From assembly GCF_014219065.1 (NCBI RefSeq), contig NZ_JACLGO010000008.1:107040-171039 (forward strand): DNA of 64,000 bases, read 5' to 3'. Below the pieces are notes generated by a model. That model was not told where the DNA came from. It did no database searches and saw only the letters and a list, made by a program, of their open reading frames with translations. The stretch comes from Halopseudomonas xiamenensis (lineage in GTDB: Bacteria > Pseudomonadota > Gammaproteobacteria > Pseudomonadales > Pseudomonadaceae). Position numbers and translations under genes: made by a program. This document shows, piece by piece, positions 1 through 9,833 of this stretch (positions are counted from its first letter, which is position 1; every line of letters begins with the position of its first letter).

Positions 1-1
1 G

Positions 2-160
2 CTACCCCTGTCGCTGCAGGGCGGAGACAGCTGGTACCCGCCGCTGCGCGAGGCGCTGACCGAGTTGGAAGGCTGCCGTCAGCGGATCATGGCCGGCAGT
101 GTGAAAAGCTGGCTGAGCGAGGATGGCAAGGCCGGGCTCAAGACCGAGGAGGCATCATGA
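2..160 (+). CDS. C-terminal fragment of an unrecognised protein
   Basis: An open frame runs in from the window edge and stops with TGA at 158-160, giving the last 52 residues of a protein (start LPLSLQGGDSWYPPL, end GLKTEEAS). I do not recognise the family. The stop overlaps the ATG of the downstream thioredoxin-like gene (ATGA), so the two are probably translationally coupled in one operon. No function is proposed; the missing upstream part would decide it. Confidence 0.55.
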   Translation, partial: LPLSLQGGDSWYPPLREALTELEGCRQRIMAGSVKSWLSEDGKAGLKTEEAS

Positions 161-594
161 AGGCGTGGTTCTGCGGTGGTATGTTGGCTGTCATTCTGGC
201 CCTGGGTGGCTGTAGCGAGCAACAGTGGTTGGATCATCAGGGCAATTCGTTGAGCCATGCGGATCTGCAGGATCAGTGGGTGGTGGTGAACTACTGGGCT
301 GAATGGTGCGCGCCCTGCCTGCATGAGCTGCCGGAGTTCAACCGCCTGGCGGAGCGCCCTGAGGTCACTGTGCTGGGGGTCAACTACGATGGGGTCAGCG
401 GTGATGCGTTGCTTGCGCTGGCACAGAAGATGGACATCCAATTCGCGGTGATGGGTCAGGACTTTGCCGACAGCCTTGGCCTGGAGCGTCCGCAGGTACT
501 GCCGACCACCTATGTATTCAACCCGCAGGGTGAGTTGCAGCATAGTTTGCCGGGGCCGCAGACCGAGCGGAGTTTGTTGGTGTTGTTGGAGTGA
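157..594 (+). CDS. TlpA/thioredoxin-like lipoprotein
   Basis: A 145-residue protein of the TlpA/ResA-like thioredoxin family, probably a thiol-disulfide reductase facing the periplasm. It opens with a lipoprotein signal peptide: a hydrophobic stretch ending in a lipobox (LGGC, Cys19). The redox motif WCAPC lies near residues 50-54 within the usual beta-strand context (VVVNYWAEWCAPC), and a cis-Pro region (LPTTYVF) follows near residue 120. The length fits a single thioredoxin fold. The start overlaps the stop of the preceding frame. P. aeruginosa carries a thioredoxin-like gene in the equivalent place upstream of proS (from memory). The substrate is unknown. Confidence 0.85.
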   Translation: MKAWFCGGMLAVILALGGCSEQQWLDHQGNSLSHADLQDQWVVVNYWAEWCAPCLHELPEFNRLAERPEVTVLGVNYDGVSGDALLALAQKMDIQFAVMGQDFADSLGLERPQVLPTTYVFNPQGELQHSLPGPQTERSLLVLLE

Positions 595-597
595 GTG

Positions 598-934
598 GGG
601 CTGCTTTCCCCCTCTCCCCCGGCCCCCGCTCCGCGCCCCGGCCCTTCGCAGAGCTCAGGGCGCTCAAGCGGGCGAAGCAGTGCTTCGCTTTTCCCGCTTT
701 CGCCCCGCAAGGGGCGAGGGGTGACTCGCGCCGGATATGTTGTGCATCTCCTGCTTGAACCGTTGGTGAAAAACCCCTGGTTTATGACTCACTCCATTTA
801 ACGACTCCGTGCTTGGTGCGATGTGCCCCGCAGCGTGTTCAGCAGCGCCACGGAATGCTCAGGATAAACACGCACGCCCCAGCGCGAGTCACCCCTCGCC
901 CCTTGCGGGAGAGGGGCCGGGGGAGAGGGGGGAG
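598..934. repeat. Inverted pair of extragenic palindromic repeats filling the intergenic gap
   Basis: This gap between convergent genes contains two copies of one GC-rich repeat in opposite orientation. The inner arms, 704-731 and 882-909, are perfect reverse complements over 28 bases. The outer arms, 608-626 and 913-931, are reverse complements over 19 bases. In the right copy the arms are 3 bases apart; in the left copy 77 bases (627-703) intervene, including a small hairpin (GCGAAGCAGTGCTTCGC). The roughly 150-base centre has no gene that I can support. The arrangement resembles a REP doublet/REPIN or a small non-autonomous element. Confidence 0.7.
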
Positions 935-1513
935 CTACTCCCTCACATACCAATACCGATACCAGTAATCCTGCACCTTGTCCGGATAACGGTGACTGCC
1001 CAGGCTGCCGTTGTAGCGGGCCAGGGCGCGGCGCAGGTCGCCTTTTTCCAGGTCGAGGTAGTATTTGAGGATGGTGCAGCCATAGCGCAGGTTGGTCGCC
1101 AGGTCGATGAGATTGTCTTCCGGTCGGCCCAGCTCGGCTTTCCAGAACGGCATCACCTGCATGATGCCCTGGGCGCCGACGCGGGACAGGGCGTAGCGGT
1201 CGAACAGGCTTTCCACATGGATTACCGCCAGCACCAGGTCGGGTTTCAGACCGGCGTGGCGGGCCTCGCGGTGTACCAGGCGCAGGAAGCGCAGGCGCTC
1301 CTGCTCATCGGGGATATAGCGTCGCAGCCGGGTGGACATGTCCAGTAGCCAGACCTGGGCATCGAAGGCGTCGGCAAAGCTGTCGGCCTGGGACACTGCC
1401 TGCATCAGCAGTGCCCGCAGCTCGGGATCGACCGGCTGGCTCTGATTGATTGCCACCGCCGCAGGCGCAAGGCTCAGGGTGAGGCAGAACACCATCCATG
1501 TGTTGCGCGGCAT
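935..1513 (-). CDS. Lytic transglycosylase, SLT domain
   Basis: A 192-residue exported lytic transglycosylase that would cleave peptidoglycan glycan strands in the periplasm. Residues 1-21 form a signal peptide ending in AVA. The SLT domain (GH23 fold) covers about residues 85-190: the catalytic Glu sits in HVESLFDRYA, followed by the family motif GAQGIMQVMPFW and the later ARYNGS. It lies one base downstream of the lipoprotein gene and probably shares an operon with it and proS. The short length fits a minimal secreted SLT enzyme rather than full-size MltC or Slt70. Confidence 0.88.
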   Translation of the reverse strand: MPRNTWMVFCLTLSLAPAAVAINQSQPVDPELRALLMQAVSQADSFADAFDAQVWLLDMSTRLRRYIPDEQERLRFLRLVHREARHAGLKPDLVLAVIHVESLFDRYALSRVGAQGIMQVMPFWKAELGRPEDNLIDLATNLRYGCTILKYYLDLEKGDLRRALARYNGSLGSHRYPDKVQDYWYRYWYVRE

Positions 1514-1514
1514 G

Positions 1515-2219
1515 TCAGGGTCGTTCGCTGTGTTCCAGGGCGTGGGTGAATTCGGCCTGCAGTTCGGGGTCGCCCACCGTCAGCAGGATCAGCATGTTTT
1601 CCAACTGTGTGGACTCCTCGTTCAGGCCCAGCTCGTTCAGGCGCCGGACCCGGTAGACCCACTGTTCGACATCGCTTTCCTCGAGGCTGTCATGCACCAG
1701 CGTGACCGCTTCCTGCAGTACCGCCCGCAGCTCGCGGCTGACCAGCAGGTTCTGTTCGGCGACCACCGTGGGCGTGGCCCGGGCCACCAGCTGGACTACC
1801 CGCAGGCTCTCGAAGTCCAGCTCGATGAACTGCTCGTCCAGCAGGTTCAGACGCAGCATGCCGTCATGATCGGTCAGCAGGGAGAAGCGTTTGCCTTCGG
1901 CGATCAGGGTGACTGGCTGGGTATCCCATGGTACGGCCTGATAACTCTCATGACTGTTGACCGGCCGGTCCGCGGCATCGAACTCGGTGACCTGGTGCAG
2001 CTGCTGCTCGGTGATCCGGACAGTGCGCTGGGGCGAGGTCAGCACCAGTTGCTCGCCGGCATCGATGCGCAGGTTGTGGCTGACCAGGGTGCGTTCGACC
2101 CGCACCGTCACCGCCCCGGGAGGCTGTGGCTGCTGGTTGCTGCAGGCGCTCAAGGTGAGGCCGGCACACAGCCAGAGCAGCCACGGCAGCACAGGCTGCC
2201 GCATGCTATTGGTGGTCAT
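1515..2219 (-). CDS. Conserved lipoprotein of unknown function
   Basis: A 234-residue protein with a lipoprotein signal (hydrophobic segment, then lipobox LSAC, Cys26). The rest is hydrophilic, predicted beta-rich in the first half and helical towards the C terminus. I do not recognise a domain. The ATG overlaps the proS stop (ATGA), so translation is probably coupled to proS, and a transglycosylase gene follows one base after its stop. The lipoprotein-transglycosylase pairing suggests an envelope role, but this is inference from position only. I recall a similar hypothetical gene beside proS in P. aeruginosa. Confidence 0.75.
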   Translation of the reverse strand: MTTNSMRQPVLPWLLWLCAGLTLSACSNQQPQPPGAVTVRVERTLVSHNLRIDAGEQLVLTSPQRTVRITEQQLHQVTEFDAADRPVNSHESYQAVPWDTQPVTLIAEGKRFSLLTDHDGMLRLNLLDEQFIELDFESLRVVQLVARATPTVVAEQNLLVSRELRAVLQEAVTLVHDSLEESDVEQWVYRVRRLNELGLNEESTQLENMLILLTVGDPELQAEFTHALEHSERP

Positions 2220-3949
2220 TGGCGACCCGTGCGCTGGAGCAGGAAGTCGAGCATGTCGGCCGCCGGCACATTGCTGGCCTCCTGGTCCCGACGGTATTTG
2301 TACTCCAGTTGGCCTTCGGCGAGGCCGCGGTCGCTGATGACCACGCGGTGGGGGATGCCGATCAGGTCCATGTCGGCGAACTTGACGCCGGGGCTGACCT
2401 TCTTGTCGCGGTCGTCCAGCAGCACTTCGACGCCGGCCTGCTGCAATTGCTGATACAGCTGTTCGGTAGCGTTGCGCACCGCTTCGGAGCTTTCCATCTT
2501 CATCGGCACCAGGGCCACCTGGAAGGGCGCCAGGGCGTCCGGCCAGAGAATGCCGCGCTGGTCATGGTTCTGCTCGATGGCAGCAGCGACCACGCGGGAC
2601 ACACCGATACCGTAGCAACCCATCAGCAGGGTGGAGGTCTTGCCCTGCTCGTTGAGGACGGTGCACTGCATGGCTTCGCTGTACTTGCGGCCGAGCTGGA
2701 AGATATGCCCCACCTCGATACCGCGCTTGATCACCAGGGTGCCGTTGCCATCCGGGCTGATATCGCCTTCCACCACGTTGCGCAGGTCGGCCACTTCGTC
2801 AAAACGCGCATCGCGTTCCCAGTTCACCCCAACGAAGTGCTTGCCGTCCTGGTTGGCGCCACAGACGAAATCCGCCAGATGGGCAGCGCTGTGATCGGCG
2901 ATGACCTTGATGTTCATGCCCACCGGACCGATGGAGCCGGGCTTGCAACCGAGTGCCTGTTCGATCTGTGCTTCGCTGGCGAAGGTCAGCGGCGCCTGGA
3001 TCGCCGGATGGTTCTCGGCCTTAATCTCGTTCAGTTCATGATCGCCACGCAGTATCAGGGCCACCAGCGGCTGCGGCTTGCCCTCTTCGGCGGCGCCGAG
3101 CACGATCAGCGACTTGACGGTGCGCTCTGCGGGCAGGCCCAGCAGTTCACACACCGCCTCGATGGTGCGCTGGTCCGGGGTGTCGACCAGTGTCTTGTCC
3201 TGGGCGGGAGCGGGGCGCTCGCCTTGGGGCGGCTGGGCGCTGGCCTTTTCGATATTGGCGGCATAGCTGCCCGAGTCGGAAAATACGATAGCGTCCTCAC
3301 CGGATTCGGCGAGCACATGGAACTCATGGGAGCCTTCGCCACCAATGGAGCCGTTGTCGGCCACGACCGGGCGGTATTCCAGGCCCAGCCGGCTGAAGAC
3401 GTTGCAATAGGCCTGGTACATGGTGTCGTAGGTCTGTTGCATGGACGGTTGGTCCAGATGGAAGGAGTAGGCATCCTTCATCAGGAACTCGCGTGCGCGC
3501 ATCAGGCCGAAACGCGGCCGGATCTCGTCACGGAACTTGGTCTGGATCTGGTACAGGTTCAGCGGCAACTGCTTGTAACTGGTGATTTCGTTGCGTGCCA
3601 GCTCGGTAACCACTTCCTCATGGGTCGGTCCCACGCAGAACTCGCGATCATGACGATCCTTCAGGCGCAGCAGTTCGGGGCCGTATTCTTCCCAGCGGCC
3701 CGACTCCTGCCACAACTCTGCAGGCTGGATGGCTGGCATCAGCACTTCAAGTGCGCCGGCCTTGTTCATTTCATCGCGGACCACAGCCTCGGCCTTGCGC
3801 AGTACACGCAGCCCCATCGGCAGCCAGGTATACAGGCCGGAGGCGATCCGGCGGATCATGCCGGCGCGCAGCATCAACTGGTGGCTGACCACGGCCGCAT
3901 CGGCGGGGGTTTCCTTGAGGGTGGAAATAAGATACTGGCTGGTACGCAT
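2216..3949 (-). CDS. proS: Prolyl-tRNA synthetase
   Basis: A 577-residue class II aminoacyl-tRNA synthetase that charges tRNA-Pro in the cytoplasm. The start was set at the ATG at 3949 ([13 protein letters not shown]), because the open frame extends far upstream with sequence unlike ProRS and this start gives the usual length of about 570. Class II signatures are visible: the motif 1 region around [14 protein letters not shown], motif 2 around [19 protein letters not shown], and motif 3 GCYGIGVSR. The bacterial-type editing insertion lies between motifs 2 and 3 (about residues 220-400). It is first in a probable operon with the lipoprotein and transglycosylase genes. Confidence 0.97.
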   Translation of the reverse strand: MRTSQYLISTLKETPADAAVVSHQLMLRAGMIRRIASGLYTWLPMGLRVLRKAEAVVRDEMNKAGALEVLMPAIQPAELWQESGRWEEYGPELLRLKDRHDREFCVGPTHEEVVTELARNEITSYKQLPLNLYQIQTKFRDEIRPRFGLMRAREFLMKDAYSFHLDQPSMQQTYDTMYQAYCNVFSRLGLEYRPVVADNGSIGGEGSHEFHVLAESGEDAIVFSDSGSYAANIEKASAQPPQGERPAPAQDKTLVDTPDQRTIEAVCELLGLPAERTVKSLIVLGAAEEGKPQPLVALILRGDHELNEIKAENHPAIQAPLTFASEAQIEQALGCKPGSIGPVGMNIKVIADHSAAHLADFVCGANQDGKHFVGVNWERDARFDEVADLRNVVEGDISPDGNGTLVIKRGIEVGHIFQLGRKYSEAMQCTVLNEQGKTSTLLMGCYGIGVSRVVAAAIEQNHDQRGILWPDALAPFQVALVPMKMESSEAVRNATEQLYQQLQQAGVEVLLDDRDKKVSPGVKFADMDLIGIPHRVVISDRGLAEGQLEYKYRRDQEASNVPAADMLDFLLQRTGRQ

Positions 3950-4096
3950 GGGTGCAGAACGTCCTGGAATCGATGATCGGAGAATGGGGCTTATTGTACG
4001 TTCGTCCCCATGCGGCGTATAGCCTGGCAAGGTGGTCGTCGACGGCGGCAACCGCTGGCCTCGTGGGTGGGTATGGTGCAGGTGCGTCCAGACATG

Positions 4097-4122
4097 AAAA
4101 ACCCGGCCGGAGCCGGGTTTTT
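4097..4122 (-). terminator. Rho-independent terminator downstream of the porin gene
   Basis: A hairpin with a stem AAACCCGGC/GCCGGGTTT and loop CGGA. It is flanked by A residues on one side and T residues on the other, so it would end transcription on the minus strand after the porin gene. It lies 23 bases past the porin stop. Confidence 0.85.
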
Positions 4123-4145
4123 CTGCATCGCTGCGCTGGAGCCGC

Positions 4146-5435
4146 TTAGAGCAGGTTCCAGGTGTAGGATGCGTACAGGCGGTTCTCGTCGATGTCGCCA
4201 CCGTCCAGCAGGCTGTCCTGGCGTACGGTCGCGTTGCGCCATACCAGGTCGATACCCTGGAAGAAGCCGCTCTGCAGGGTGTAGCGGATCTCGGTGTCGC
4301 GCTCCCAGCGCGAATCGCTGACGCCAGCCGGCGCATCGATGTTGTTGCCCTTGATATAGCGGGTCATGAAGGTCAGCCCAGGGATGCCCACGCCTTCGAG
4401 GTCGTAGTCATAGCGAGCCTGCCAGGAACGCTCGTCCTTGGCGTTGAAGTCGACGACCTGCACCGAGTTGGCCAGATAGATGCTGTAGTCGTCATAGGCG
4501 AAGCCGGCATCGCCGCCCATGCGCTGATAGGCCACAGTGAAATCGTGGAAGCCAGCACCAAGAGTGAAGGCCAGGGAGGTAGCCTTGTTGTCATAGTCGG
4601 CTGGTAGCCCGGTGTCGGCGTTGACTGCCGCTGCAGGTGAATCATCGGAGGTCTGATAGTGGGACAGGTCGGTAGTCAGGTCCAGACCATTGCCGAAGTC
4701 CCAGACATGAGTGAGGCCGGCATAATGACGCTTCCACAGGTCTTCCGACTTAGAAGTATACAGCGAGGCGCTGAGGTTGTCGGTGAACGCATAGGTACCA
4801 CCCAGGTAGGTCACCTTGTCGTGGTCGATGTTAAGGCTGGAATGACGATAGGGGCCATCAAATTGGGAAGAGCCGTCCATATCGCCACGGTCGGTCATGC
4901 GGCCTGCTTCGAGCATCAGGCCATCGATGGAAGTATTGGTGATGCTGTAGCCGAAGTAGTGGCTGGGCAGCAGGCGCGAGTCCTCGTAATTGAGGATCGG
5001 GTTTTCCAGCATGTGGAAGCCGTAGCGCAGCACGGTATCACCGGCGATGTTAGCCTTTACTGCACCGCGGATCTCGGAGTACTCGTCCGGCACGGAACCG
5101 TCATTGTCGATCGGCAGCAGGCCAGTGCCGGCGCGACCGCGACCGCTGTCCAGCTTGATGCCGGCCAGTGCCATGACGTCGGCGCCCAGGCCGATGTTGC
5201 CCTGGGTATAGCCGGAGCGGAAGTCGAGGACGAAACCGGTGGCCGTTTCTTCGGCCTTGCTCTGGCCGGCGGCATTGTTCCTGAAGTCGCGGTTGAAGTA
5301 GCCGGTGCGGTTGCTCAGAGTGGCGGAGGCACCTTCGACGAAGCCTTCACCCTGCGCGACAGCTTGAGTGGCGATGAGACCGTTCGCCATGGCCACAGCC
5401 AGGGCAACAGAACTCCATTTGACAGCATTTTTCAT
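4146..5435 (-). CDS. OprD-family outer-membrane porin
   Basis: A 429-residue outer-membrane beta-barrel of the OprD/OccD-OccK group, which takes up amino acids, peptides or small carboxylates in Pseudomonas. It has a signal peptide (cleavage near [10 protein letters not shown], about residue 27), then alternating beta-strand sequence with tyrosine- and glycine-rich strands. It finishes with the typical outer-membrane insertion signal, an aromatic-rich strand ending YASYTWNLL. The SD AAGGAGC precedes the ATG by about 7 bases. It is monocistronic: a terminator follows and an intergenic gap of about 290 bases separates it from the divergent HIT gene. The substrate cannot be told from sequence. 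Confidence 0.9.
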   Translation of the reverse strand: MKNAVKWSSVALAVAMANGLIATQAVAQGEGFVEGASATLSNRTGYFNRDFRNNAAGQSKAEETATGFVLDFRSGYTQGNIGLGADVMALAGIKLDSGRGRAGTGLLPIDNDGSVPDEYSEIRGAVKANIAGDTVLRYGFHMLENPILNYEDSRLLPSHYFGYSITNTSIDGLMLEAGRMTDRGDMDGSSQFDGPYRHSSLNIDHDKVTYLGGTYAFTDNLSASLYTSKSEDLWKRHYAGLTHVWDFGNGLDLTTDLSHYQTSDDSPAAAVNADTGLPADYDNKATSLAFTLGAGFHDFTVAYQRMGGDAGFAYDDYSIYLANSVQVVDFNAKDERSWQARYDYDLEGVGIPGLTFMTRYIKGNNIDAPAGVSDSRWERDTEIRYTLQSGFFQGIDLVWRNATVRQDSLLDGGDIDENRLYASYTWNLL

Positions 5436-5723
5436 ATTATTTGCTCCTTCCAGTAAAAGAACGTGCGCTCTGGTCTATTCACTATCGTCAAGCGGATTCT
5501 TTGAATTGCGTATCGCATTGAGTAAAGCATCAAAGTCGCAAACGCGAAAGCCGCCAGTTGAATGCGGGTGTTCATGCGCATTCATGTCATAGCGTCTTCT
5601 TCGAACGCTTGATGTATTATTATTGCTCACAAGCGTAGCACAGCCAGTCGCTGTTTCCCTTGATATGCATCATGCTCTTGCCCTGTCTTTATAACCAAAC
5701 AGCTATCTTCCAAGGATCTGCAT

Positions 5724-6158
5724 ATGTTCAATCTTCATTCACAGCTCGTCAATGATGGCATTTGGATAGGAGACTTCGAGTTAAGCACTCTCCTGCTGAT
5801 GAATGACCGTCAATTCCCTTGGTTCATCCTGGTGCCGCGCAGGGAGGATGTCACTGAAATATTCCAATTGGATCAAGAGGATAGAGTTCAGTTGTTGAAT
5901 GAGTCCTGCTGGCTGGCCGAGGCCCTGAAAGATGGTTTTGCTGCGCACAAGATCAATGTCGCCGCATTAGGCAATATGGTCAGTCAGTTGCATATTCATC
6001 ATATTGTTCGTTATCGGGAGGACCCGGCATGGCCTGCACCAGTGTGGGGCAAGTTGCCGCCAGTAGCCTATGGCGAAGAACAATTGAATGAGTGTGTCAG
6101 CCGTTTGCAGGCAGTGTTGACAGCCAACTTCACCTATGCGGAGCGGTTCAGTCGATGA
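5724..6158 (+). CDS. HIT-domain protein
   Basis: A 144-residue histidine-triad-type protein, related to small nucleotide hydrolases or transferases. The diagnostic region is QLHIHHIVRYRED: histidines at 90, 92 and 93, whereas the classic triad is His-x-His-x-His, so residue 94 is Ile. As I remember it, this variant is shared by the Pseudomonas homologues beside slyX and is not a fresh mutation, so the activity may differ from classic HIT enzymes. SD AAGGA precedes the ATG. The stop overlaps the slyX start (ATGA), indicating a two-gene operon. Confidence 0.88.
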   Translation: MFNLHSQLVNDGIWIGDFELSTLLLMNDRQFPWFILVPRREDVTEIFQLDQEDRVQLLNESCWLAEALKDGFAAHKINVAALGNMVSQLHIHHIVRYREDPAWPAPVWGKLPPVAYGEEQLNECVSRLQAVLTANFTYAERFSR

Positions 6159-6370
6159 GTGACGAGCTGGTAAACAGGATGGACGAGTTGGAAACCCGGC
6201 TGGCTTTCCAGGATGACACCATACAGGCGTTGAACGATGTGGTGAGTCGTCAGGAGTTGGAGCTGGAGAGATTGCAGCGGGCGCTGGAGTTGTTGGCGCG
6301 TCGGCAGGCCGACCTGGCGGCATCCATGCCGGGGGAAGCGGAGGACGATCAGCCCCCGCCCCATTATTGA
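6155..6370 (+). CDS. slyX: SlyX family protein
   Basis: A 71-residue SlyX homologue of unknown function. The start at 6155 was chosen because it overlaps the HIT stop and begins the conserved coiled coil (MSDELVNRMDELETRLAFQDDTI). The protein is one long amphipathic helix followed by an acidic, proline-rich tail ending in PPHY, the hallmark C terminus of SlyX. A longer in-frame start at 6092 would lie inside the HIT gene and adds nothing conserved. Confidence 0.93.
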   Translation: MSDELVNRMDELETRLAFQDDTIQALNDVVSRQELELERLQRALELLARRQADLAASMPGEAEDDQPPPHY

Positions 6371-6386
6371 TCCATCGGCTCGCTGT

Positions 6387-6980
6387 TCAGTCGAGGGGTT
6401 CGACGTCCTCGGCCTGCAGGCCTTTCTCGCGGCGCGCGACGACGAACTCCACGCGCTGGCCTTCTTCCAGCACACGATGGCCCTCGCCACGGATGGCGCG
6501 AAAGTGCACGAATACATCTTCACCCTGATCCCGGGAGATGAAGCCGAAGCCCTTGCTGGTGTTGAACCACTTGACCGTGCCCGTTTCCCGCGGGCTGCTG
6601 CCGAGGTGGCGACTGCCGCCCGGGCGGGACAGCATGCTGGTGAGGGTAAGTACGGCAAACAGGCAAACGCCGGCGATGCTGATACCAACCGCTACTGTCA
6701 GCAACGGGCCGGCCATGGGGCTGACCAGCAGGACGGCCAGGGGTGTCAGGGCGCCTACCAGTAGGAGCAGCGAGCCGAGCATGGCCAGGGCGCTGCGTAC
6801 TCCGGAGCGGCTGGCGAAGTTGTTGCTGAACTGCTGGATGTTGACCAATCCCAACAGCATGGCGGTGATTGCCGATAGATCGAGGAGGCCGTTCTGGGTG
6901 AAGAAGGGGATGCTGAAATACAGGCCGCACAGCAAGGCTGCAAGACCAATGACCAAATGAAGATAACGGATACTATTCAA
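6387..6980 (-). CDS. Membrane protein with C-terminal cold-shock domain
   Basis: A 197-residue fusion. Residues 1-118 carry about four hydrophobic segments (7-25, 33-48, 63-87, 92-116) and residues 133-194 form a cold-shock domain. RNP1 KGFGFI is at 143-148 and RNP2 VFVHF at 156-160, both intact, so nucleic-acid binding is expected at the membrane's cytoplasmic face. The only in-frame start near the N terminus is TTG at 6980, with an AGGA about 9 bases upstream. A five-codon ATG frame (6990-6973, MNRFE) overlaps this start out of frame. The gene is convergent with slyX, as I recall for the P. aeruginosa homologue. Confidence 0.85.
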   Translation of the reverse strand: MNSIRYLHLVIGLAALLCGLYFSIPFFTQNGLLDLSAITAMLLGLVNIQQFSNNFASRSGVRSALAMLGSLLLLVGALTPLAVLLVSPMAGPLLTVAVGISIAGVCLFAVLTLTSMLSRPGGSRHLGSSPRETGTVKWFNTSKGFGFISRDQGEDVFVHFRAIRGEGHRVLEEGQRVEFVVARREKGLQAEDVEPLD

Positions 6981-7098
6981 AGCGATTCATCCTGTTGCAA
7001 CGGTATCTTTGACGTGATTCCGGCGTGCTTGTGCGACGACCGGGAGCGCACTCTAACCCGAAATCGTTGCCGTCACAAAGAGGATGGCAGAAAGGGAG

Positions 7099-7120
7099 GG
7101 GGCGGATGATCATCCGCCCC
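7099..7120 (-). terminator. Palindromic hairpin downstream of dps
   Basis: A perfect 22-base palindrome (GGGGCGGATGA and its complement) lies 9 bases after the dps stop. It is followed on the minus strand by a weak pyrimidine run (CTCCCTTTCT) rather than a clean T tract. It is a likely but imperfect terminator; a regulator site is also possible. Confidence 0.5.
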
Positions 7121-7128
7121 GCAGGGTC

Positions 7129-7599
7129 TTACTTTTCCAGCAGGCTGCGCAGCATCCAGGCGGTCTTTTCATGGGCCTGCATGCGCTGGGTCAGCAAGTC
7201 GGCGCTGGGCTCGTCACTGGCTTTCTCGCAGGCCGGGAAGGCTTCGCGAGCGGTGCGGGCACAGGCTTCCTGGCCCTCGACCAGCAGGCGGATCATGTCG
7301 GTAGCATCCGGCACGCCTTCCTCTTCCTTGATCGAGCTCAGCTCGGCGAAGGCCTTGTAGGTGCCCGGAGCGGGGAAACCCAGGGTGCGGATGCGCTCGG
7401 CAATATCGTCGACGGCCAGTGCCAGCTCGTTGTACTGGGTCTCGAACATGGTATGCAGGGTCTGGAACATCGGGCCCTTGACGTTCCAGTGGAAGTTGTG
7501 GGTCTTCAGGTACAGGGTATAGGTATCCGCCAGCAGCAGGGACAGGCCCTTGGCAATTTGTTCGCGATCCTTCTGGCTGATACCGATATCAATCTTCAT
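7129..7599 (-). CDS. dps: Dps-family ferritin-like DNA-binding protein
   Basis: A 156-residue Dps/bacterioferritin-like protein that forms a 12-subunit shell, oxidises and stores iron and protects DNA under stress. The start at 7599 ([13 protein letters not shown]) replaces a longer in-frame extension lacking similarity. The ferroxidase signature is present: [13 protein letters not shown], then MFETQYNEL and DDIAERIR, which supply the inter-subunit His, Asp and Glu ligands. It is a four-helix bundle of normal length, monocistronic, and sits between the cold-shock gene and divergent aspS, the place I recall for it in P. aeruginosa. Confidence 0.93.
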   Translation of the reverse strand: MKIDIGISQKDREQIAKGLSLLLADTYTLYLKTHNFHWNVKGPMFQTLHTMFETQYNELALAVDDIAERIRTLGFPAPGTYKAFAELSSIKEEEGVPDATDMIRLLVEGQEACARTAREAFPACEKASDEPSADLLTQRMQAHEKTAWMLRSLLEK

Positions 7600-7857
7600 G
7601 TCTGTCTCCACGATCGAAGCGAAAATGTCCATCCAGTATATGCCGTGCCCGGCCGGGCTCAAGCCCTGTTTGCCAATCACCGGCATTGTGGTTGTCTATG
7701 GGCGTCTTTGCGCTGGGCGTGGCATTGCGCTGGCAATGCTCGCCTGCCGGTGGTCACTTCGGGTATATTATGGCGCTTTTATCTATCCGCGCTGACGGAT
7801 GGGCCAAGGCGATTGGCCAGGACGCAGCTGCTCTGTCGACAACAGGATTCCACACTC

Positions 7858-9633
7858 ATGATGCGTACCCACTATTGCGGCCAGTTGAACGAAACACTGG
7901 CGGACCAGGAAGTTACACTCTGCGGCTGGGTCCACCGCCGCCGCGACCATGGTGGGGTGATCTTCCTCGATATTCGTGACCGTGAGGGTCTGGCCCAGGT
8001 GGTGTTCGACCCGGATCGCGAAGAGACCTTCGCCCTGGCCGACCGGGTGCGCAGCGAGTACGTGGTCAAGGTGCGTGGCAAGGTGCGCCTGCGCCCGGCT
8101 GGTGCGGTCAACCCGAACATGGCCTCCGGTGCGATCGAGGTGCTGGGTTACGAGCTGGAAGTGCTGAACCAGGCCGAGACCCCGCCGTTCCCGCTGGACG
8201 AGTATTCCGATGTCGGCGAGGAAACCCGCCTGCGCTATCGCTTCATCGACCTGCGTCGCCCGGAGATGGCCGCCAAACTGAAGCTGCGTTCGCGGATCAC
8301 CAGCAGCATCCGCCGCTACCTGGACGACAATGGCTTCCTCGACGTGGAAACGCCGATCCTGACCCGTGCCACCCCCGAGGGTGCCCGTGACTACCTGGTA
8401 CCCAGCCGCACCCATCCCGGCAGCTTCTTCGCCCTGCCGCAGTCGCCGCAGCTGTTCAAGCAGTTGCTGATGGTCTCCGGCTTCGACCGCTACTACCAGA
8501 TCGCCAAGTGCTTCCGTGACGAAGACCTGCGTGCCGACCGCCAGCCGGAATTCACCCAGATCGATATCGAGACCAGTTTCCTCGATGAGCAGGACATCAT
8601 GGGGCTGACCGAAGGCATGATCCGCGGTCTGTTCAAGGAAGTGCTGGATGTGGAGCTGGGCGACTTCCCGCACATGAGTTTCGAAGAGGCCATGCGCCGC
8701 TATGGCTCGGACAAGCCGGACCTGCGCAACCCGCTGGAACTGGTGGATGTCGCCGATCAACTGACTGAGGTCGACTTCAAGGTGTTCAGTGGCCCGGCCA
8801 GCGATCCCAAGGGCCGCGTGGCCGCACTGCGGGTACCCGGTGGCGCCGCCATGCCGCGCAAGCAGATCGACGACTACACCAAGTTCGTCGGTATCTATGG
8901 TGCCAAGGGCCTGGCCTATATCAAGGTCAACGAGCGCGCCAAGGGTGTCGAAGGCCTGCAGTCGCCGATCGTCAAGTTCATTCCCGAGGCCAACCTCGAG
9001 ATCATCCTCGACCGCGTCGGCGCGGTGGATGGCGATATCGTGTTCTTCGGTGCGGACAAGGCGAAGATCGTCTCCGAGGCGCTGGGTGCCCTGCGCATCA
9101 GGCTGGGCCATGACCTGGAGTTGCTGACCTGTGAATGGGCGCCGCTGTGGGTGGTCGACTTCCCGATGTTCGAGGAAAACGACGACGGTAGTCTCAGTGC
9201 GCTACACCATCCGTTCACCGCGCCCAAGTGCACCCCGGAAGAGCTGCAGGCCAACCCCGGTGCCGCGCTGTCGCGCGCCTACGACATGGTGCTCAATGGT
9301 ACCGAGCTGGGTGGCGGCTCGATCCGTATCCACCGCAAGGAAATGCAGCAGACGGTATTCGATATCCTCGGCATCAGCGCCGAGGAGCAGCAGGAGAAGT
9401 TCGGCTTCCTGCTCGATGCGCTGAAGTACGGTGCGCCGCCGCACGGTGGCCTGGCCTTTGGTCTGGATCGCCTGGTGATGCTGGTGACCGGCGCGCAGTC
9501 CATCCGTGAAGTCATCGCCTTCCCGAAAACCCAGAGCGCGGCCTGCGTCATGACCCAGGCGCCGGGTGCGGTGGATGCCAAGGCGTTGCGTGAGCTGAAC
9601 ATTCGCCTGCGTGAGCAGCCGAAGGTCGAATAA
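7858..9633 (+). CDS. aspS: Aspartyl-tRNA synthetase
   Basis: A 591-residue class IIb synthetase that charges tRNA-Asp, and probably also mischarges tRNA-Asn as in other pseudomonads that use the amidotransferase route; His31 in the HGG loop fits a non-discriminating enzyme. Start 7858 ([10 protein letters not shown]) matches the family N terminus. Domains: OB-fold anticodon-binding domain (about 1-110), class II catalytic core with motif 2 [16 protein letters not shown], a GAD insertion (about 290-410), and motif 3 near [13 protein letters not shown] possible SD (CAGGA) lies upstream of the first ATG. Confidence 0.97.
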   Translation: MMRTHYCGQLNETLADQEVTLCGWVHRRRDHGGVIFLDIRDREGLAQVVFDPDREETFALADRVRSEYVVKVRGKVRLRPAGAVNPNMASGAIEVLGYELEVLNQAETPPFPLDEYSDVGEETRLRYRFIDLRRPEMAAKLKLRSRITSSIRRYLDDNGFLDVETPILTRATPEGARDYLVPSRTHPGSFFALPQSPQLFKQLLMVSGFDRYYQIAKCFRDEDLRADRQPEFTQIDIETSFLDEQDIMGLTEGMIRGLFKEVLDVELGDFPHMSFEEAMRRYGSDKPDLRNPLELVDVADQLTEVDFKVFSGPASDPKGRVAALRVPGGAAMPRKQIDDYTKFVGIYGAKGLAYIKVNERAKGVEGLQSPIVKFIPEANLEIILDRVGAVDGDIVFFGADKAKIVSEALGALRIRLGHDLELLTCEWAPLWVVDFPMFEENDDGSLSALHHPFTAPKCTPEELQANPGAALSRAYDMVLNGTELGGGSIRIHRKEMQQTVFDILGISAEEQQEKFGFLLDALKYGAPPHGGLAFGLDRLVMLVTGAQSIREVIAFPKTQSAACVMTQAPGAVDAKALRELNIRLREQPKVE

Positions 9634-9652
9634 GGCGCTGCCGGCAGGCCCA

Positions 9653-9782
9653 TGGATTGCCGCGGGCCTGCGGCCCTCGCAATGACGAGAGGTGGGGCTA
9701 TGGAGAGTGAGGTTGGGCGGGCAGCGACGGGGCCTTATCACTCACCGTCATTGCGAGTCGGCATCGCCGACGTGGCAATCCA
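9653..9782. repeat. Palindromic repeat pair (CATTGCGAG family), locus A
   Basis: Two half-elements in opposite orientation fill most of the aspS-yebC gap. The half at 9653-9688 reads TGGATTGCC...CGCAATGACGA; the half at 9746-9782 reads CGTCATTGCGAG...GGCAATCCA. Each has an internal GC-rich hairpin. The family recurs at 55019, 61426 and 63803. Here the halves point outward, opposite to the 61426 and 63803 pairs. Confidence 0.8.
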
Positions 9783-9833
9783 GGCCAGGGCGCAGATGTT
9801 GCAGTAGAAGATGATTGTTGTCAGGAGGTTTCT

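Noticed and set aside
2219..3976. 585-codon open frame antisense to proS
   Set aside because: It mirrors proS codon structure, has no SD or recognisable domain, and is typical of antisense frames in GC-rich genes.
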